Of a stretch of 64,000 nt of DNA, positions 8,170 through 16,507 are shown one piece after another. The position numbers and the translations under genes were made by a program. Where the stretch lies: the NCBI GenBank assembly GCA_963848115.1, contig CAWKCP010000024.1:124001-188000 (forward strand), read 5' to 3'. A model generated the notes under the pieces. It saw only the letters and a list, made by a program, of their open reading frames with translations. It searched no databases and was not told the DNA's origin. This DNA is from JAWKOK01 sp963848115 (GTDB lineage Bacteria; Chloroflexota; Anaerolineae; Caldilineales; Caldilineaceae). Numbering within the stretch: position 1 is the first letter of the stretch; each line of letters begins with the position of its first letter.

Positions 8170-8925
8170 ATGTTTGAGCAAGGATCGTCGTCCGATCAAT
8201 ACGGTGAAGACCGAACCGAGACCAACACAGCCCGTATTTTTATGGTACTGTTTCGGGTTCTGATGGTTTCGGTCTTTGTGTTGCTCACTGGGCGGCTCTA
8301 TCAGATTCAGATTATTCAGGGAGATACGTTTCGAGAAGATTCGGATGACAATCGATTCCGTCTGGTTGAAGTTCCAGCGCCGCGGGGTGTTATGTATGAC
8401 AAAACAGGACAGATTCTAACCAGGAACCGGCCCAGTTTTGAGATTTCGCTTGTGCCGGATGAGACGCCGACCGACGATCCTGATACGGAGATTGATGAGG
8501 AAGCCGCTGAGATCGAAAAGGTGTTGCGTCTGATTAATGCGGACACGGATACGGAAATTGCCATTCGAATCGGCGAGTTGATGTTTCGTAAATTAGGTCG
8601 CGTCGATTTTGCCGAAACCGTCGAAGACGCTGGGTTGGCGCTGGATTATGTTTTGGTTCCCGGCCTAGCTGAAGAGATCCCTGAACGTGAGGGGGACGAT
8701 GAAGAAAATCAAGGTCCTCCGGAACCGCCGGCTCCGATCTTGATCCCGGACATCAGCAAGCCGCTCTCCATTGAAGGCCTGGTTGCGTTGGTCCAACGTT
8801 CGGTTCAGTTGGGGCGACAGGGTAGCGCCTCCCAATCAGTGCCAGATCTTGGATCTTGTGGATCGCATCTCCGCATTCGAGATCGTAGAGGAGAGCTACC
8901 GGATTCCAAGCATTCGCGTCAATGA
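8170..8925 (+). CDS. mrdA: Penicillin-binding protein 2 (MrdA), N-terminal part, frameshifted
   Basis: The N-terminal part of the class B PBP that cross-links peptidoglycan during elongation with RodA. It has a cytoplasmic tail, one membrane anchor (RIFMVLFRVLMVSVFVLLTG), and the start of the dimerisation domain with the conserved APRGVMYDKTGQILTRNRP. A highly acidic insert near residues 170-190 (EREGDDEENQGPPEPP) is unusual. From about residue 215 the frame degenerates and ends at 8925, while the rest of the enzyme continues in the next frame. ATG at 8170 is preferred over the TTG immediately before it. Dropping one G from the gggg run at about 8811-8814 would merge both parts. Confidence 0.8.
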   Translation: MFEQGSSSDQYGEDRTETNTARIFMVLFRVLMVSVFVLLTGRLYQIQIIQGDTFREDSDDNRFRLVEVPAPRGVMYDKTGQILTRNRPSFEISLVPDETPTDDPDTEIDEEAAEIEKVLRLINADTDTEIAIRIGELMFRKLGRVDFAETVEDAGLALDYVLVPGLAEEIPEREGDDEENQGPPEPPAPILIPDISKPLSIEGLVALVQRSVQLGRQGSASQSVPDLGSCGSHLRIRDRRGELPDSKHSRQ

Positions 8926-10396
8926 GGTTCCTGTTCGCGAGTATGTCTATGGGGATCTGGTTAGCCATATCCTCGGCTTCATGGGGCCGATTCCGGCGGT
9001 GGTGGCCGACGATTACAGGGCAAATGGATACTCAAACCCAAACGAACGCGTTGGGTTGAATGGATTAGAGTATTCGTATCAGCGGGAACTGCGTGGACTG
9101 CCCGGCTTCAAGAATCTTGAGGTCGATATCTTGGGGCGCGAGATGCGTACCGTGGGGCAGGTGATTGAACCGGTGCCTGGATCGAATTTGATTCTTAATA
9201 TCGACTTGCGTCTGCAACGGGCTATGCACGATGAATTGGTCGTGCAGATGGAACAGACCGACGCCCCTTGGGGTGTAAGTATCGCCATGAATCCGCAAAC
9301 GGGTGCGATCTTGGGAATGGTGAGTTTGCCTTCCTACGACAACAATATTTTCGCAGAGAGCATCAACGAGGACTATCTGGCGCTAGAGCAAGACGAGCGT
9401 CGACCACTCATTAACTATGCCATTGGTGGGCTCTATCCGCCTGGTTCGACCTTCAAGATGGTGCCGGCAACCGCAGCGATTCAGGAAAATGTGATCAGCG
9501 GGCGTACCAATATCGTTGATGGCGGACCGATCTACCTGGCCAATCGGTTCTTTCCCAATGATCTCTCGCAGGCTCAGGAATTTGTGAGTTGGAATCATAA
9601 GCTTGGCATCGTCCACGGCGCGATCAATGTAGTTCAGGCGTTGGCGCTTTCCAATGACATTTTCTTCTACTGGATCGGTGGTGGTTATCCACAGGCAGAC
9701 TTTGAGGGACTTGGACAAAGACGGCTGGCTGAGTGGGCGGCTCGTTTTGGCTATGGGGAACCGACGGGCATCGATCTCCCCGGCGAGGTAGGGGCCGTCA
9801 TTCCTGATGATCAGTGGAAGCGTCAGCTTTATGCTGAAAGCTGGACCACCGGTGATAGCTACAACATGGCCATTGGACAGGGATACGTGCTTTCTACGCC
9901 GTTGCAGGTTCTTGTGAGTACTGCGGCTGTGGCCAATGGCGGTACCATTTACCAGCCGCAGATCGTCCACCAAGTAGTGGATTCCGTCGGTGGATTGCAG
10001 CGAGACTTCGAACCAAATGCACTGAGGCAACTGCCCCTTGACGAAGGTGTGCTAGAATTGGTGCAGGAGGGAATGTGGAGTGCCGTGAATGCCGATTACG
10101 GTACGGCCCCGAATGCCCGCGTCCCTGGGGTGACGGTGGCGGGCAAAACCGGGACAGCAGAGTTTTGTGAATATATCCCGGAAGAGGAAGATTGCCGCCG
10201 AGATGATGAGGATAACCTTCCGACTCATGCATGGTATGTTGGCTATGCTCCCTATGAGAATCCGGAAATCGCTGTCGTGACATTTGTGTACGATGGCGGC
10301 GAGGGTTCAGCGGTCGCAGTACCGGTGACGCAGAAGGCGATGGAAACCTATTTCCGCGAGATTAGTCCGCGTGAGGAGCCGCCGCCAAATGAATAA
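8771..10396 (+). CDS. mrdA: Penicillin-binding protein 2 (MrdA), C-terminal transpeptidase part
   Basis: This frame carries the remainder of the dimerisation domain (VNEVPVREYVYGDLVSHILG, VGLNGLEYSYQRELRG) and the complete penicillin-binding transpeptidase domain. The active-site serine motif is GSTFK (in LYPPGSTFKMVPA), the second motif is SND (in ALALSNDIFFYW), and the third is KTGTAEF. Only codons from about 8820 onwards belong to the protein; the TTG-initiated first 15-20 codons overlap the N-terminal part in another frame. The transpeptidase itself looks fully intact, so a one-base sequence error upstream is a strong possibility. It overlaps the minC start by 8 bp. Confidence 0.85.
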   Translation: MKAWLRWSNVRFSWGDRVAPPNQCQILDLVDRISAFEIVEESYRIPSIRVNEVPVREYVYGDLVSHILGFMGPIPAVVADDYRANGYSNPNERVGLNGLEYSYQRELRGLPGFKNLEVDILGREMRTVGQVIEPVPGSNLILNIDLRLQRAMHDELVVQMEQTDAPWGVSIAMNPQTGAILGMVSLPSYDNNIFAESINEDYLALEQDERRPLINYAIGGLYPPGSTFKMVPATAAIQENVISGRTNIVDGGPIYLANRFFPNDLSQAQEFVSWNHKLGIVHGAINVVQALALSNDIFFYWIGGGYPQADFEGLGQRRLAEWAARFGYGEPTGIDLPGEVGAVIPDDQWKRQLYAESWTTGDSYNMAIGQGYVLSTPLQVLVSTAAVANGGTIYQPQIVHQVVDSVGGLQRDFEPNALRQLPLDEGVLELVQEGMWSAVNADYGTAPNARVPGVTVAGKTGTAEFCEYIPEEEDCRRDDEDNLPTHAWYVGYAPYENPEIAVVTFVYDGGEGSAVAVPVTQKAMETYFREISPREEPPPNE

Positions 10397-11522
10397 CTTT
10401 TCCAATCGACGGAATGAGGCTGGACAGAACAGCGTCCCAGGGGCAAAAGATACCATGGACACGGACCAGAGCGTCTCCTCTTCAGCATTCGGCAATGGAA
10501 AAAGTGAAGGCAGGCTTTCCAGGCAGGATGGCGAGAAAAATCCGGTGTTGACCAAAGTAGCCGATCTGTTAGATGATATAACAGAAATCGATCAGCAGGC
10601 GCATCCGTCGCTGAATGAAGAATGGGAGCGTTCGCTAGGTGTTCAGACGGAGGCAACTCGGCCTGAACGCCGTGATTTGGTTGAGGCTGAAGCAAGCACA
10701 TCACGCGAAGAGAGTCCTCCAATTAACGCCAATCAATTCGATCATACTACGGGCGACGAAGAGACGCCTGAGGCTAGAAGTGATGACAAGATCACCATCA
10801 AGGGGCGGAGCGATGGCGTGGCCATCGAACTGGGCACTGGTGAGTGGAGTCACATGGTCGCAAATTTGGACAGAAGACTTGACGAGGCTTCAGGTTTCTT
10901 TCGTGGTGGTCAGGTCTCGCTCAATACAGGAACGCGTCCGTTGGTTGAGCCCGAGCTAGATCAAGTCTGTGCCATTCTGCATAAATACAGCCTCTCCGTG
11001 GGTCTCATTCGCACCGAGTCGGAACGAACGTTCCAGTCTGCAATGACCCTTGGCCTGGCTTCTACGTTGGATAATCCTGATGAAGAAGTGCAGAGCGAAG
11101 CGGTATACGCTGACTCGAACGAAGAAGGGCAGGCGTACTTTGTTTATCGGGGAAACCTGCGCTCAGGCCATGTCTTGCGCAGGCAGGAGAGTGTTGTCGT
11201 CATTGGCGATGTCAACCCGGGGGGGCAAATCATCAGCTCCGGAGATGTCATGGTCTGGGGACGATTGCGGGGGATTGCCCATGCCGGAGCAGAGGGCGAC
11301 AGCAACGTGATTGTCAGTGCGCTGATGCTGGAACCGACACAGCTACGAATCGCCAATATCATTTCTGTTGGTCCGGGCCAGAGCAACGGACGGCCTCGGG
11401 AAAAACGCAATCCTGATGAACCAGTCGTGGCACAAGTCGCATTCATTCACGAAGGCAAACTTGTCATCCGACCATGGCAGCACGCTCGACGTGGTTTCCG
11501 ATCAGTACTCCTGGGTGGTTAA
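10389..11522 (+). CDS. minC: Septum site-determining protein MinC with long acidic N-terminal extension
   Basis: MinC blocks FtsZ assembly away from mid-cell and is recruited by MinD. The C-terminal beta-helix domain is unmistakable: NPGGQIISSGDVMVWGRLRG, then AHAGAEGDSN and LEPTQLRIANII. The preceding MinC_N-like domain (KITIKGRSDGVAIELGTGEW onward) is present but divergent. Before it lie about 130 polar, acidic residues predicted to be disordered, which most MinC proteins lack. The ATG at 10389 overlaps the mrdA stop region by 8 bp. An earlier in-frame GTG at 10371 is possible but would deepen the overlap. Confidence 0.85.
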   Translation: MNNFSNRRNEAGQNSVPGAKDTMDTDQSVSSSAFGNGKSEGRLSRQDGEKNPVLTKVADLLDDITEIDQQAHPSLNEEWERSLGVQTEATRPERRDLVEAEASTSREESPPINANQFDHTTGDEETPEARSDDKITIKGRSDGVAIELGTGEWSHMVANLDRRLDEASGFFRGGQVSLNTGTRPLVEPELDQVCAILHKYSLSVGLIRTESERTFQSAMTLGLASTLDNPDEEVQSEAVYADSNEEGQAYFVYRGNLRSGHVLRRQESVVVIGDVNPGGQIISSGDVMVWGRLRGIAHAGAEGDSNVIVSALMLEPTQLRIANIISVGPGQSNGRPREKRNPDEPVVAQVAFIHEGKLVIRPWQHARRGFRSVLLGG

Positions 11523-11656
11523 TCGTCCGCGTTGTCTTGGCGCAAGCCGTGAATGTCTGAACGGATGACAAATAGACAGCATACTTGGCCTGATGTCTGG
11601 CCCACGTTTCCAATCCCATTCGATGCTACCATCATCACAGAAACGACGAAGTCTAC

Positions 11657-12448
11657 ATGCCTGGGACGATCATCACAGCAACATCTGGTAAGGGCGGTGT
11701 TGGCAAGACGACGACGGTTGCCAACATCGCAACAGCACTGGCCTTGTTAGGGAAACGCGTTATCACAGTTGATGCCGATATTGGACTGCGTAATCTCGAT
11801 TTGGTCCTTGGTCTAGAAAATCGGATTGTCTATGATTTGCTTGATGTGGTCGAGGAACGGTGTCAGCTTCAGCAGGCTTTGGTGCGTGACACCCGAGTTG
11901 ATCACCTCTACATGTTGGCGGCTGCGCAAACGCGCGAGAAGTCGGATGTGTCCGCCGAGCAGATGATGCGGCTGTGTGTTCAGTTACGCCAGATGGCCGA
12001 TATCGTGCTCATCGATTCACCTGCCGGCATCGAGCAAGGTTTTGAAAATGCCATCGCACCGTCTGATCGGACGCTGATCATCACGACACCGGACGTGAGC
12101 GCTCTTCGCGATGCCGACAAAGTAATCTATTTGCTGGAACGGGATCGGAGCAGCCAGCCGGGTCTCGTCATCAACCGATACAATCCCCGGCTGGCACGCT
12201 ACGGCGACCTGCGCGGGATCGATGATATTTTGGATATACTGGCAGTCGACCTGCTTGGTGTTGTGCCGGAAGACGATCAGATTATTCTCACGACCGATAG
12301 GGGCGTCCCTGCTGCTCTGGACAAGAGTCTTGCTGTTAGCCAAGCCTATTTGAATATCGCACACAGAATTCTGGGCGAGAATGTACCCTTGATGCGCTTT
12401 AGGGAGCCCGGACTCCGTGGCATGTTTGCACGGATGTTTGGTAGGTAG
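11657..12448 (+). CDS. minD: Septum site-determining ATPase MinD
   Basis: A 263-residue deviant-Walker ATPase. The P-loop SGKGGVGKTT is at residues 10-19, with both lysines. Switch regions appear as VDADIGLRNLDLVLGLENR and VLIDSPAGIEQGF. The C-terminus GLRGMFARMFGR is the amphipathic helix that holds MinD on the membrane. It follows minC by 134 bp and precedes rodA by 26 bp. No minE-like gene follows; the topological regulator, if any, lies elsewhere or is of another type. Confidence 0.93.
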   Translation: MPGTIITATSGKGGVGKTTTVANIATALALLGKRVITVDADIGLRNLDLVLGLENRIVYDLLDVVEERCQLQQALVRDTRVDHLYMLAAAQTREKSDVSAEQMMRLCVQLRQMADIVLIDSPAGIEQGFENAIAPSDRTLIITTPDVSALRDADKVIYLLERDRSSQPGLVINRYNPRLARYGDLRGIDDILDILAVDLLGVVPEDDQIILTTDRGVPAALDKSLAVSQAYLNIAHRILGENVPLMRFREPGLRGMFARMFGR

Positions 12449-12474
12449 CGCTTGATCGATAGAGACGTAACCGT

Positions 12475-13569
12475 ATGAGACACGAATATAGTTGGCGAAA
12501 TTTCGACTGGCCCTTGCTGATTGCCGTAATCATTCTATGTGGCATCGGCATTGCAATGATCTACAGTGCAACAATTACCACGATTGACCTGCGTGACTAC
12601 TGGACACGTCAGACGCTTTTTGTCGTTCTGGGTCTCGTCATATTGATGCTTGCAGCTCTTTTCGATTACCGCAATATGGAGTTGCTGGCATTGCCTGCCT
12701 ATCTTTTGTTTGTAATATCGCTCGTGGCCGTGTTGGTTGTGGGTGTGGCCCAGGGCGGTTCGACGCGCTGGATCAGTGTTGGTGGCACCTTGGTTCAGCC
12801 AACGGAAGCCGGCAAATTCCTCGTCATCATTTTCATGGCCTGGTATCTGAGCTGGTTCTACGACCGTATGCAGCGGCTACCCTATCTGTTTGGGGCGCTG
12901 GTGCTGCTGCTCGCCCCGTTGGTGCTTGTCTATCTACAACCCGATCTTGGCATGACTGTCACGCTGACATTTCTTGGCGGCGTCCTGATTCTGGTGGGCG
13001 GCGTCCGTTTTTGGCAGATCGGCCTGATGGCGGGCGCTGCAGCTGCCCTCACGCCGTTTCTTTGGGGCACACTTCAAGGCTACATGGTTGAACGCATTCA
13101 AGTGTTCCTGAATCCGCAAGGCAATCCAGATGCAGCCTTCAACATTAACCAAGCGATGATTGCAGTTGGCTCAGGTGGGTGGCTGGGCCGAGGCTGGCGC
13201 TTTGGCAGCCAGAACCAGCTTCACTTCCTACGTGTCCGTCACACTGACTTCATCTTCAGCGTGATCGCCGAAGAACTGGGGATGGTTGGCTCCATACTCA
13301 TCCTTGGTCTACTCTTCTTCGTGATCTGGCGATTGCTACGCATTGCAGACCGAGCCCAGGATCACTTTGGCCGCTTGATTGCTACAGGTGTCGCAGCGCT
13401 CATCTTCTTTCAGGTCTTTGTCAACGTCGGCATGAATTTAAGTTTGGTGCCGGTTACCGGTCTGACATTGCCTTTTGTCAGCTATGGCGGTAGTAGTCTA
13501 CTGTCGATGATGATCGCGATCGGCCTGGCCCAGAGTGTGGCTATGCGTTGTCGAGCCATGGAGAACTAG
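12475..13569 (+). CDS. rodA: RodA, SEDS-family peptidoglycan glycosyltransferase
   Basis: A 364-residue protein with about ten membrane segments of the SEDS family, which polymerises lipid II during elongation in partnership with PBP2. Typical stretches are AQGGSTRWISVGGTLVQPTE, VLVYLQPDLGMTVTL, and the C-terminal block NLSLVPVTGLTLPFVSYGGS followed by LLSMMIAIGLAQ. It could formally be FtsW, but the gene row (mreBCD, mrdA) favours RodA. The last gene of the row; no clear terminator follows, only the inverted-repeat region at 13606-13826. Confidence 0.9.
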   Translation: MRHEYSWRNFDWPLLIAVIILCGIGIAMIYSATITTIDLRDYWTRQTLFVVLGLVILMLAALFDYRNMELLALPAYLLFVISLVAVLVVGVAQGGSTRWISVGGTLVQPTEAGKFLVIIFMAWYLSWFYDRMQRLPYLFGALVLLLAPLVLVYLQPDLGMTVTLTFLGGVLILVGGVRFWQIGLMAGAAAALTPFLWGTLQGYMVERIQVFLNPQGNPDAAFNINQAMIAVGSGGWLGRGWRFGSQNQLHFLRVRHTDFIFSVIAEELGMVGSILILGLLFFVIWRLLRIADRAQDHFGRLIATGVAALIFFQVFVNVGMNLSLVPVTGLTLPFVSYGGSSLLSMMIAIGLAQSVAMRCRAMEN

Positions 13570-13605
13570 GACATTTCCGTCACTGTAGATACTCAGAATA
13601 AGATT

Positions 13606-13826
13606 TGTGCCCGTCCTCGTCCTCGTTCTCGTTTGGCAGCCACGGATCATTATCTGAACATTTATAGTTCAGTTGGACGTGAATACCACGACAGAAATCC
13701 GGGGCAATAACCACTGGTAGGAACTGTACGGGGATTTCCGTCAGGATTCACGATAGACGTTCAGATAATGATCCGTGATTGTTTGGCGAGCACGAGCACG
13801 AGCACGAGTACGAGTATGAGTACGAA
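13606..13826. repeat. Compound inverted repeat with hexamer tails
   Basis: The centre is a perfect 19-bp inverted repeat: 13641-13659 (cacggatcattatctgaac) pairs with 13759-13777. Outside it, 13606-13635 is a run of cctcgt-type hexamers and 13787-13826 a run of gagcac/gagtac hexamers, which are roughly complementary, so pairing extends outward with mismatches. Inside it lies the palindromic element 13678-13752. The whole 220-bp region could form one long hairpin. Confidence 0.6.
13678..13752 (-). repeat. Dispersed palindromic element, copy 1
   Basis: A 75-bp element whose ends are inverted to each other (cgtgaatacc... and ...ggattcacg). Its reverse complement matches 18219-18292 at roughly 80% by eye, including 25 identical bases spanning ccggatttctg and tcgtggtattcacg. 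It is shared by two unrelated intergenic sites and does not code for protein, so a MITE- or REP-like mobile element is the simplest reading. Confidence 0.6.
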
Positions 13827-13845
13827 TGTATATCTGAACATCTGT

Positions 13846-14928
13846 ATGCACACTCACCGAATACGACCTGCCCCCTCCAGGTTGGTGTGTACGCTGCGGC
13901 TGATTCTCCTCTCCTTTTTGCTTTTCTCAACGTCCAATATGGTGTTATATGCGGATGATTCAATCCCGGTTGCCGAGCCTACTGCTGCGGAAACTGGACC
14001 GCCGGAGTCGGCAACTCCATCTGATTCGCCTGAGCCAGTAGCCACCGATGCCGCCGAGGAAACGCTCGACCAAGCCGACGCCGACCTGATAGGTAACGAT
14101 GCGGACGGCGCTCTAGTCGATGGTGATGTGGTAGAGATTGATCACATTGCTCCCGTCGACCAGCCTGTCTTGGAAGTCACTGGGGTGGTTCAGGCGGCCC
14201 ACGTTGATTCATCTTCAGTTCGTGATGTTGAATCCGACGCTACGACGGCTGAAAGCAGCGTTGTGGAAGCCGCCTCCCATATCCCGAATTCAGAAACAGA
14301 AGAAATCGCCGGTGAGCAGGCTAGCGATCCCTCAGCAGCCGCATGGAAGTTTCTCAACCCCTCCTATTCTTCCCAGACGCCGCTGCCCGCCAGCGGCAAG
14401 GCCATGTACTACAATCCCGGTGTTATGGATAAGGTTCAAGAGAATCGATTGAAATTCAAGCGGATCGAGCTGTGTGAAGAGTGTATTGGCCGGGTGGCGA
14501 TGTTGCGTTATGGCGACGTCAACCGAAAGGTTTGGCTTCAGTTTCATGGTTCACAACTGGAGGGCCCATTCCACGTGATCGATACCGCCGCAACTCAGCA
14601 CGTTGGCATGTTGCTCGAGCGCAACTGGATCTTGGATGTTGACTACCAGACGGCGCAACGCTGGGGCATGCGTATGCCTTACGTGACGATCTGGGAAGAT
14701 CCACCGCTCGAACTTCTGATGGCTAACTTTGCCATTCCTCTCAACTGGAATGCATCCATGAGCCCGGCCGCCGCGTTTGAGAGCTTGCCCCGTAGCGTGG
14801 ACAGTGTAGTGCTTGACCAGCTGGAGGAATACCACGCCATCAAGCGGAATCTGAAACTTCAGCACAGGGACGTAGATAGCTACCGCAATCTCCTCAGCGA
14901 CCTTCCTTCTGAACTCTTCGTGAAATAG
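13846..14928 (+). CDS. Secreted protein with a double-psi-barrel (RlpA/barwin-like) C-terminal domain
   Basis: The N-terminus from ATG 13846 is a signal peptide: arginine-rich start, hydrophobic core LRLILLSFLLFSTSNMVL, likely cleavage after LYA. About 130 Ala/Asp/Glu/Ser-rich residues follow as a flexible linker. The C-terminal 190 residues begin GKAMYYNPGVM, then LCEECIGRVAMLRYGD, KVWLQFHGSQLEGPFHVIDT and a stretch ending YVTIW. This is the order of a double-psi beta-barrel as in RlpA, but without the RlpA catalytic DRGPF motif, so a wall-binding rather than lytic role is more likely. The frame is open back to 13768, but those residues are an STSTST run made by the hexamer repeats, so the later start is preferred. 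Confidence 0.6.
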   Translation: MHTHRIRPAPSRLVCTLRLILLSFLLFSTSNMVLYADDSIPVAEPTAAETGPPESATPSDSPEPVATDAAEETLDQADADLIGNDADGALVDGDVVEIDHIAPVDQPVLEVTGVVQAAHVDSSSVRDVESDATTAESSVVEAASHIPNSETEEIAGEQASDPSAAAWKFLNPSYSSQTPLPASGKAMYYNPGVMDKVQENRLKFKRIELCEECIGRVAMLRYGDVNRKVWLQFHGSQLEGPFHVIDTAATQHVGMLLERNWILDVDYQTAQRWGMRMPYVTIWEDPPLELLMANFAIPLNWNASMSPAAAFESLPRSVDSVVLDQLEEYHAIKRNLKLQHRDVDSYRNLLSDLPSELFVK

Positions 14929-14966
14929 GCACGGTTCTGCAGAAAAACAGTCAAAGTAGAATGCAC

Positions 14967-15008
14967 AAAAAAGGGCGGAGGCCACTCTGAGTAGCTCCCG
15001 CCCTTTTT
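14967..15008. terminator. Bidirectional intrinsic terminator between convergent genes
   Basis: A-run plus agggcggag (to 14980) pairs with ctcccgccc (14995-15003) followed by ttttt (15004-15008). With A-tract on one side and T-tract on the other, it can end both the plus-strand secreted-protein transcript and the minus-strand nuo operon, which converge here. Confidence 0.8.
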
Positions 15009-15031
15009 GCTTCGTTCGTCATAGCCCTCTG

Positions 15032-16504
15032 CTAGAAGCTGCCCAAGCCTGTCTGGAACAGGTTGGTCCACACGCCGGGTGCGATGCCGATGATGATGGT
15101 GAATGCAGCAGCCAATCCAAGCCCGATTGCCAACGGCAGTGATGTCATACCTGCTGAGCCTGAATCTGTCTCGGCAGTCGGTTCTTTGAAATACATGAGG
15201 ACGATGACACGCAGGTAGTAGTAGGCGCCGACTACGCTGGTTAGCATGGCAAAGGCGGCTAGCCAGGCCCAACCGCCAGCCACGGCTGCCTGGAATACCA
15301 GCAGCTTGCCGAAGAAGCCGGCCAGTGGCGGCATACCACTCAACCCGAACATGAAGATGGCGAGCACAAAGGCGAGCTTAGGGCGCACCTGTGAAAGGCC
15401 CGACACTGTCGTCAGTGAGGCATCGCTCTCCTCGATGTTCTCCAGTGCAATGACTGCTGCCAACGCGCCCATGTTCATAAAGGCATAACTGAAAAGATAG
15501 AAAAGCGCCGCATTTGCCCCGGCTGCCGTTCCCGCCGTCAGACCGACGAGAATGTAGCCGGCGTGGGCGATGCTCGAATAGGCGAGCATGCGTTTTAGGC
15601 TGGTCTGGCGCAGGGCGGCTAAGTTGCCCAGCGTCATGGTCAGCACGGCCAGCGTGGCCAGCATCCAGCCCCAGTTGGCTTGCTGTGCGGGGACTGCAAC
15701 CACCAACACACGAATCATGGCTGCAAAGGCCGCTGCTTTGGTCCCGGCGCTCATGAATGCCGTCACCGGGGTCGGCGAGCCCTGGTAGACGTCCGGTGTC
15801 CACATGTGGAAGGGAACCAGGCTGACCTTGAAGCCAAAGCCTGCGATGAGCAGGGCGATGCCAGGATAGAGCAGGAAACGGTCGGCATTGCCTGAGCCAA
15901 CCATCTCCGAAATGGCGTGATACTGGGTGCTGCCGGCCGCTCCGTAGATCAGTGCTGCACCGTAGACGAAGAACGTGCTGGCAAAGGCGCCGAGCAGGAA
16001 GTACTTCATGCTTGCTTCAGCGCCACGTGGGCTTTTGCGGTAGATGCCGGTCAGAATGTAGAGCCCGAGCGAGAAGATCTCCAATGCCAGGAAGAGAATG
16101 ATCAGATCGTTGGCCAGGCCCATTAGCATCATGCCGACGGCACAGAGCAGAATCAATGCGTAATACTCGCCGACCTGTCTGTTGATGCGCGGAATGTAGG
16201 CCACGCTCAACAGGATGGTCAGCCCGGTCGCCGCCAGGACAATCGTGCTCAAACCGAGAGCGAAACGGTCAGAGATAGCGGCATCCTGGAAACTGATGGC
16301 CGGTTGGCCCCAGAGCCAGGCCACAGCCAGTCCGGAGGCGAAAACGCCGATCAAGGCGATCCAGGGCAGGGCGGCACGAGTCTTGGGATTCTTGGCGTCT
16401 GTGAAGACATCAAAGAACATGATGACGATGGTGAACACAACCAGCGTCAACTCGGGCAGCAGCGCGCTCAGGTTGAAGTTAGCAATGGATGATAATTCAG
16501 GCAT
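15032..16504 (-). CDS. nuoN: NADH:quinone oxidoreductase subunit N (complex I, set 1)
   Basis: One of the three antiporter-like proton-pumping subunits of the membrane arm. About 14 membrane segments; family motifs include FLALEIFSLGLYILTGIYR with the channel glutamate, SLVPFHMWTPDVYQGSPTPV with the broken-helix region, and KRMLAYSSIAHAGYILVGL. Length 490 is usual. It is the last gene of the operon, three bases downstream of nuoM, and ends against a bidirectional terminator. Confidence 0.93.
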   Translation of the reverse strand: MPELSSIANFNLSALLPELTLVVFTIVIMFFDVFTDAKNPKTRAALPWIALIGVFASGLAVAWLWGQPAISFQDAAISDRFALGLSTIVLAATGLTILLSVAYIPRINRQVGEYYALILLCAVGMMLMGLANDLIILFLALEIFSLGLYILTGIYRKSPRGAEASMKYFLLGAFASTFFVYGAALIYGAAGSTQYHAISEMVGSGNADRFLLYPGIALLIAGFGFKVSLVPFHMWTPDVYQGSPTPVTAFMSAGTKAAAFAAMIRVLVVAVPAQQANWGWMLATLAVLTMTLGNLAALRQTSLKRMLAYSSIAHAGYILVGLTAGTAAGANAALFYLFSYAFMNMGALAAVIALENIEESDASLTTVSGLSQVRPKLAFVLAIFMFGLSGMPPLAGFFGKLLVFQAAVAGGWAWLAAFAMLTSVVGAYYYLRVIVLMYFKEPTAETDSGSAGMTSLPLAIGLGLAAAFTIIIGIAPGVWTNLFQTGLGSF

Positions 16505-16507
16505 GGC

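Noticed and set aside
13768..13845. N-terminal extension of the secreted barrel-like protein (MIRDCLASTSTSTSTSMSTN)
   Set aside because: It is the translation of the hexamer repeat and the 19-bp inverted-repeat arm; a proper signal peptide begins at the later ATG 13846.
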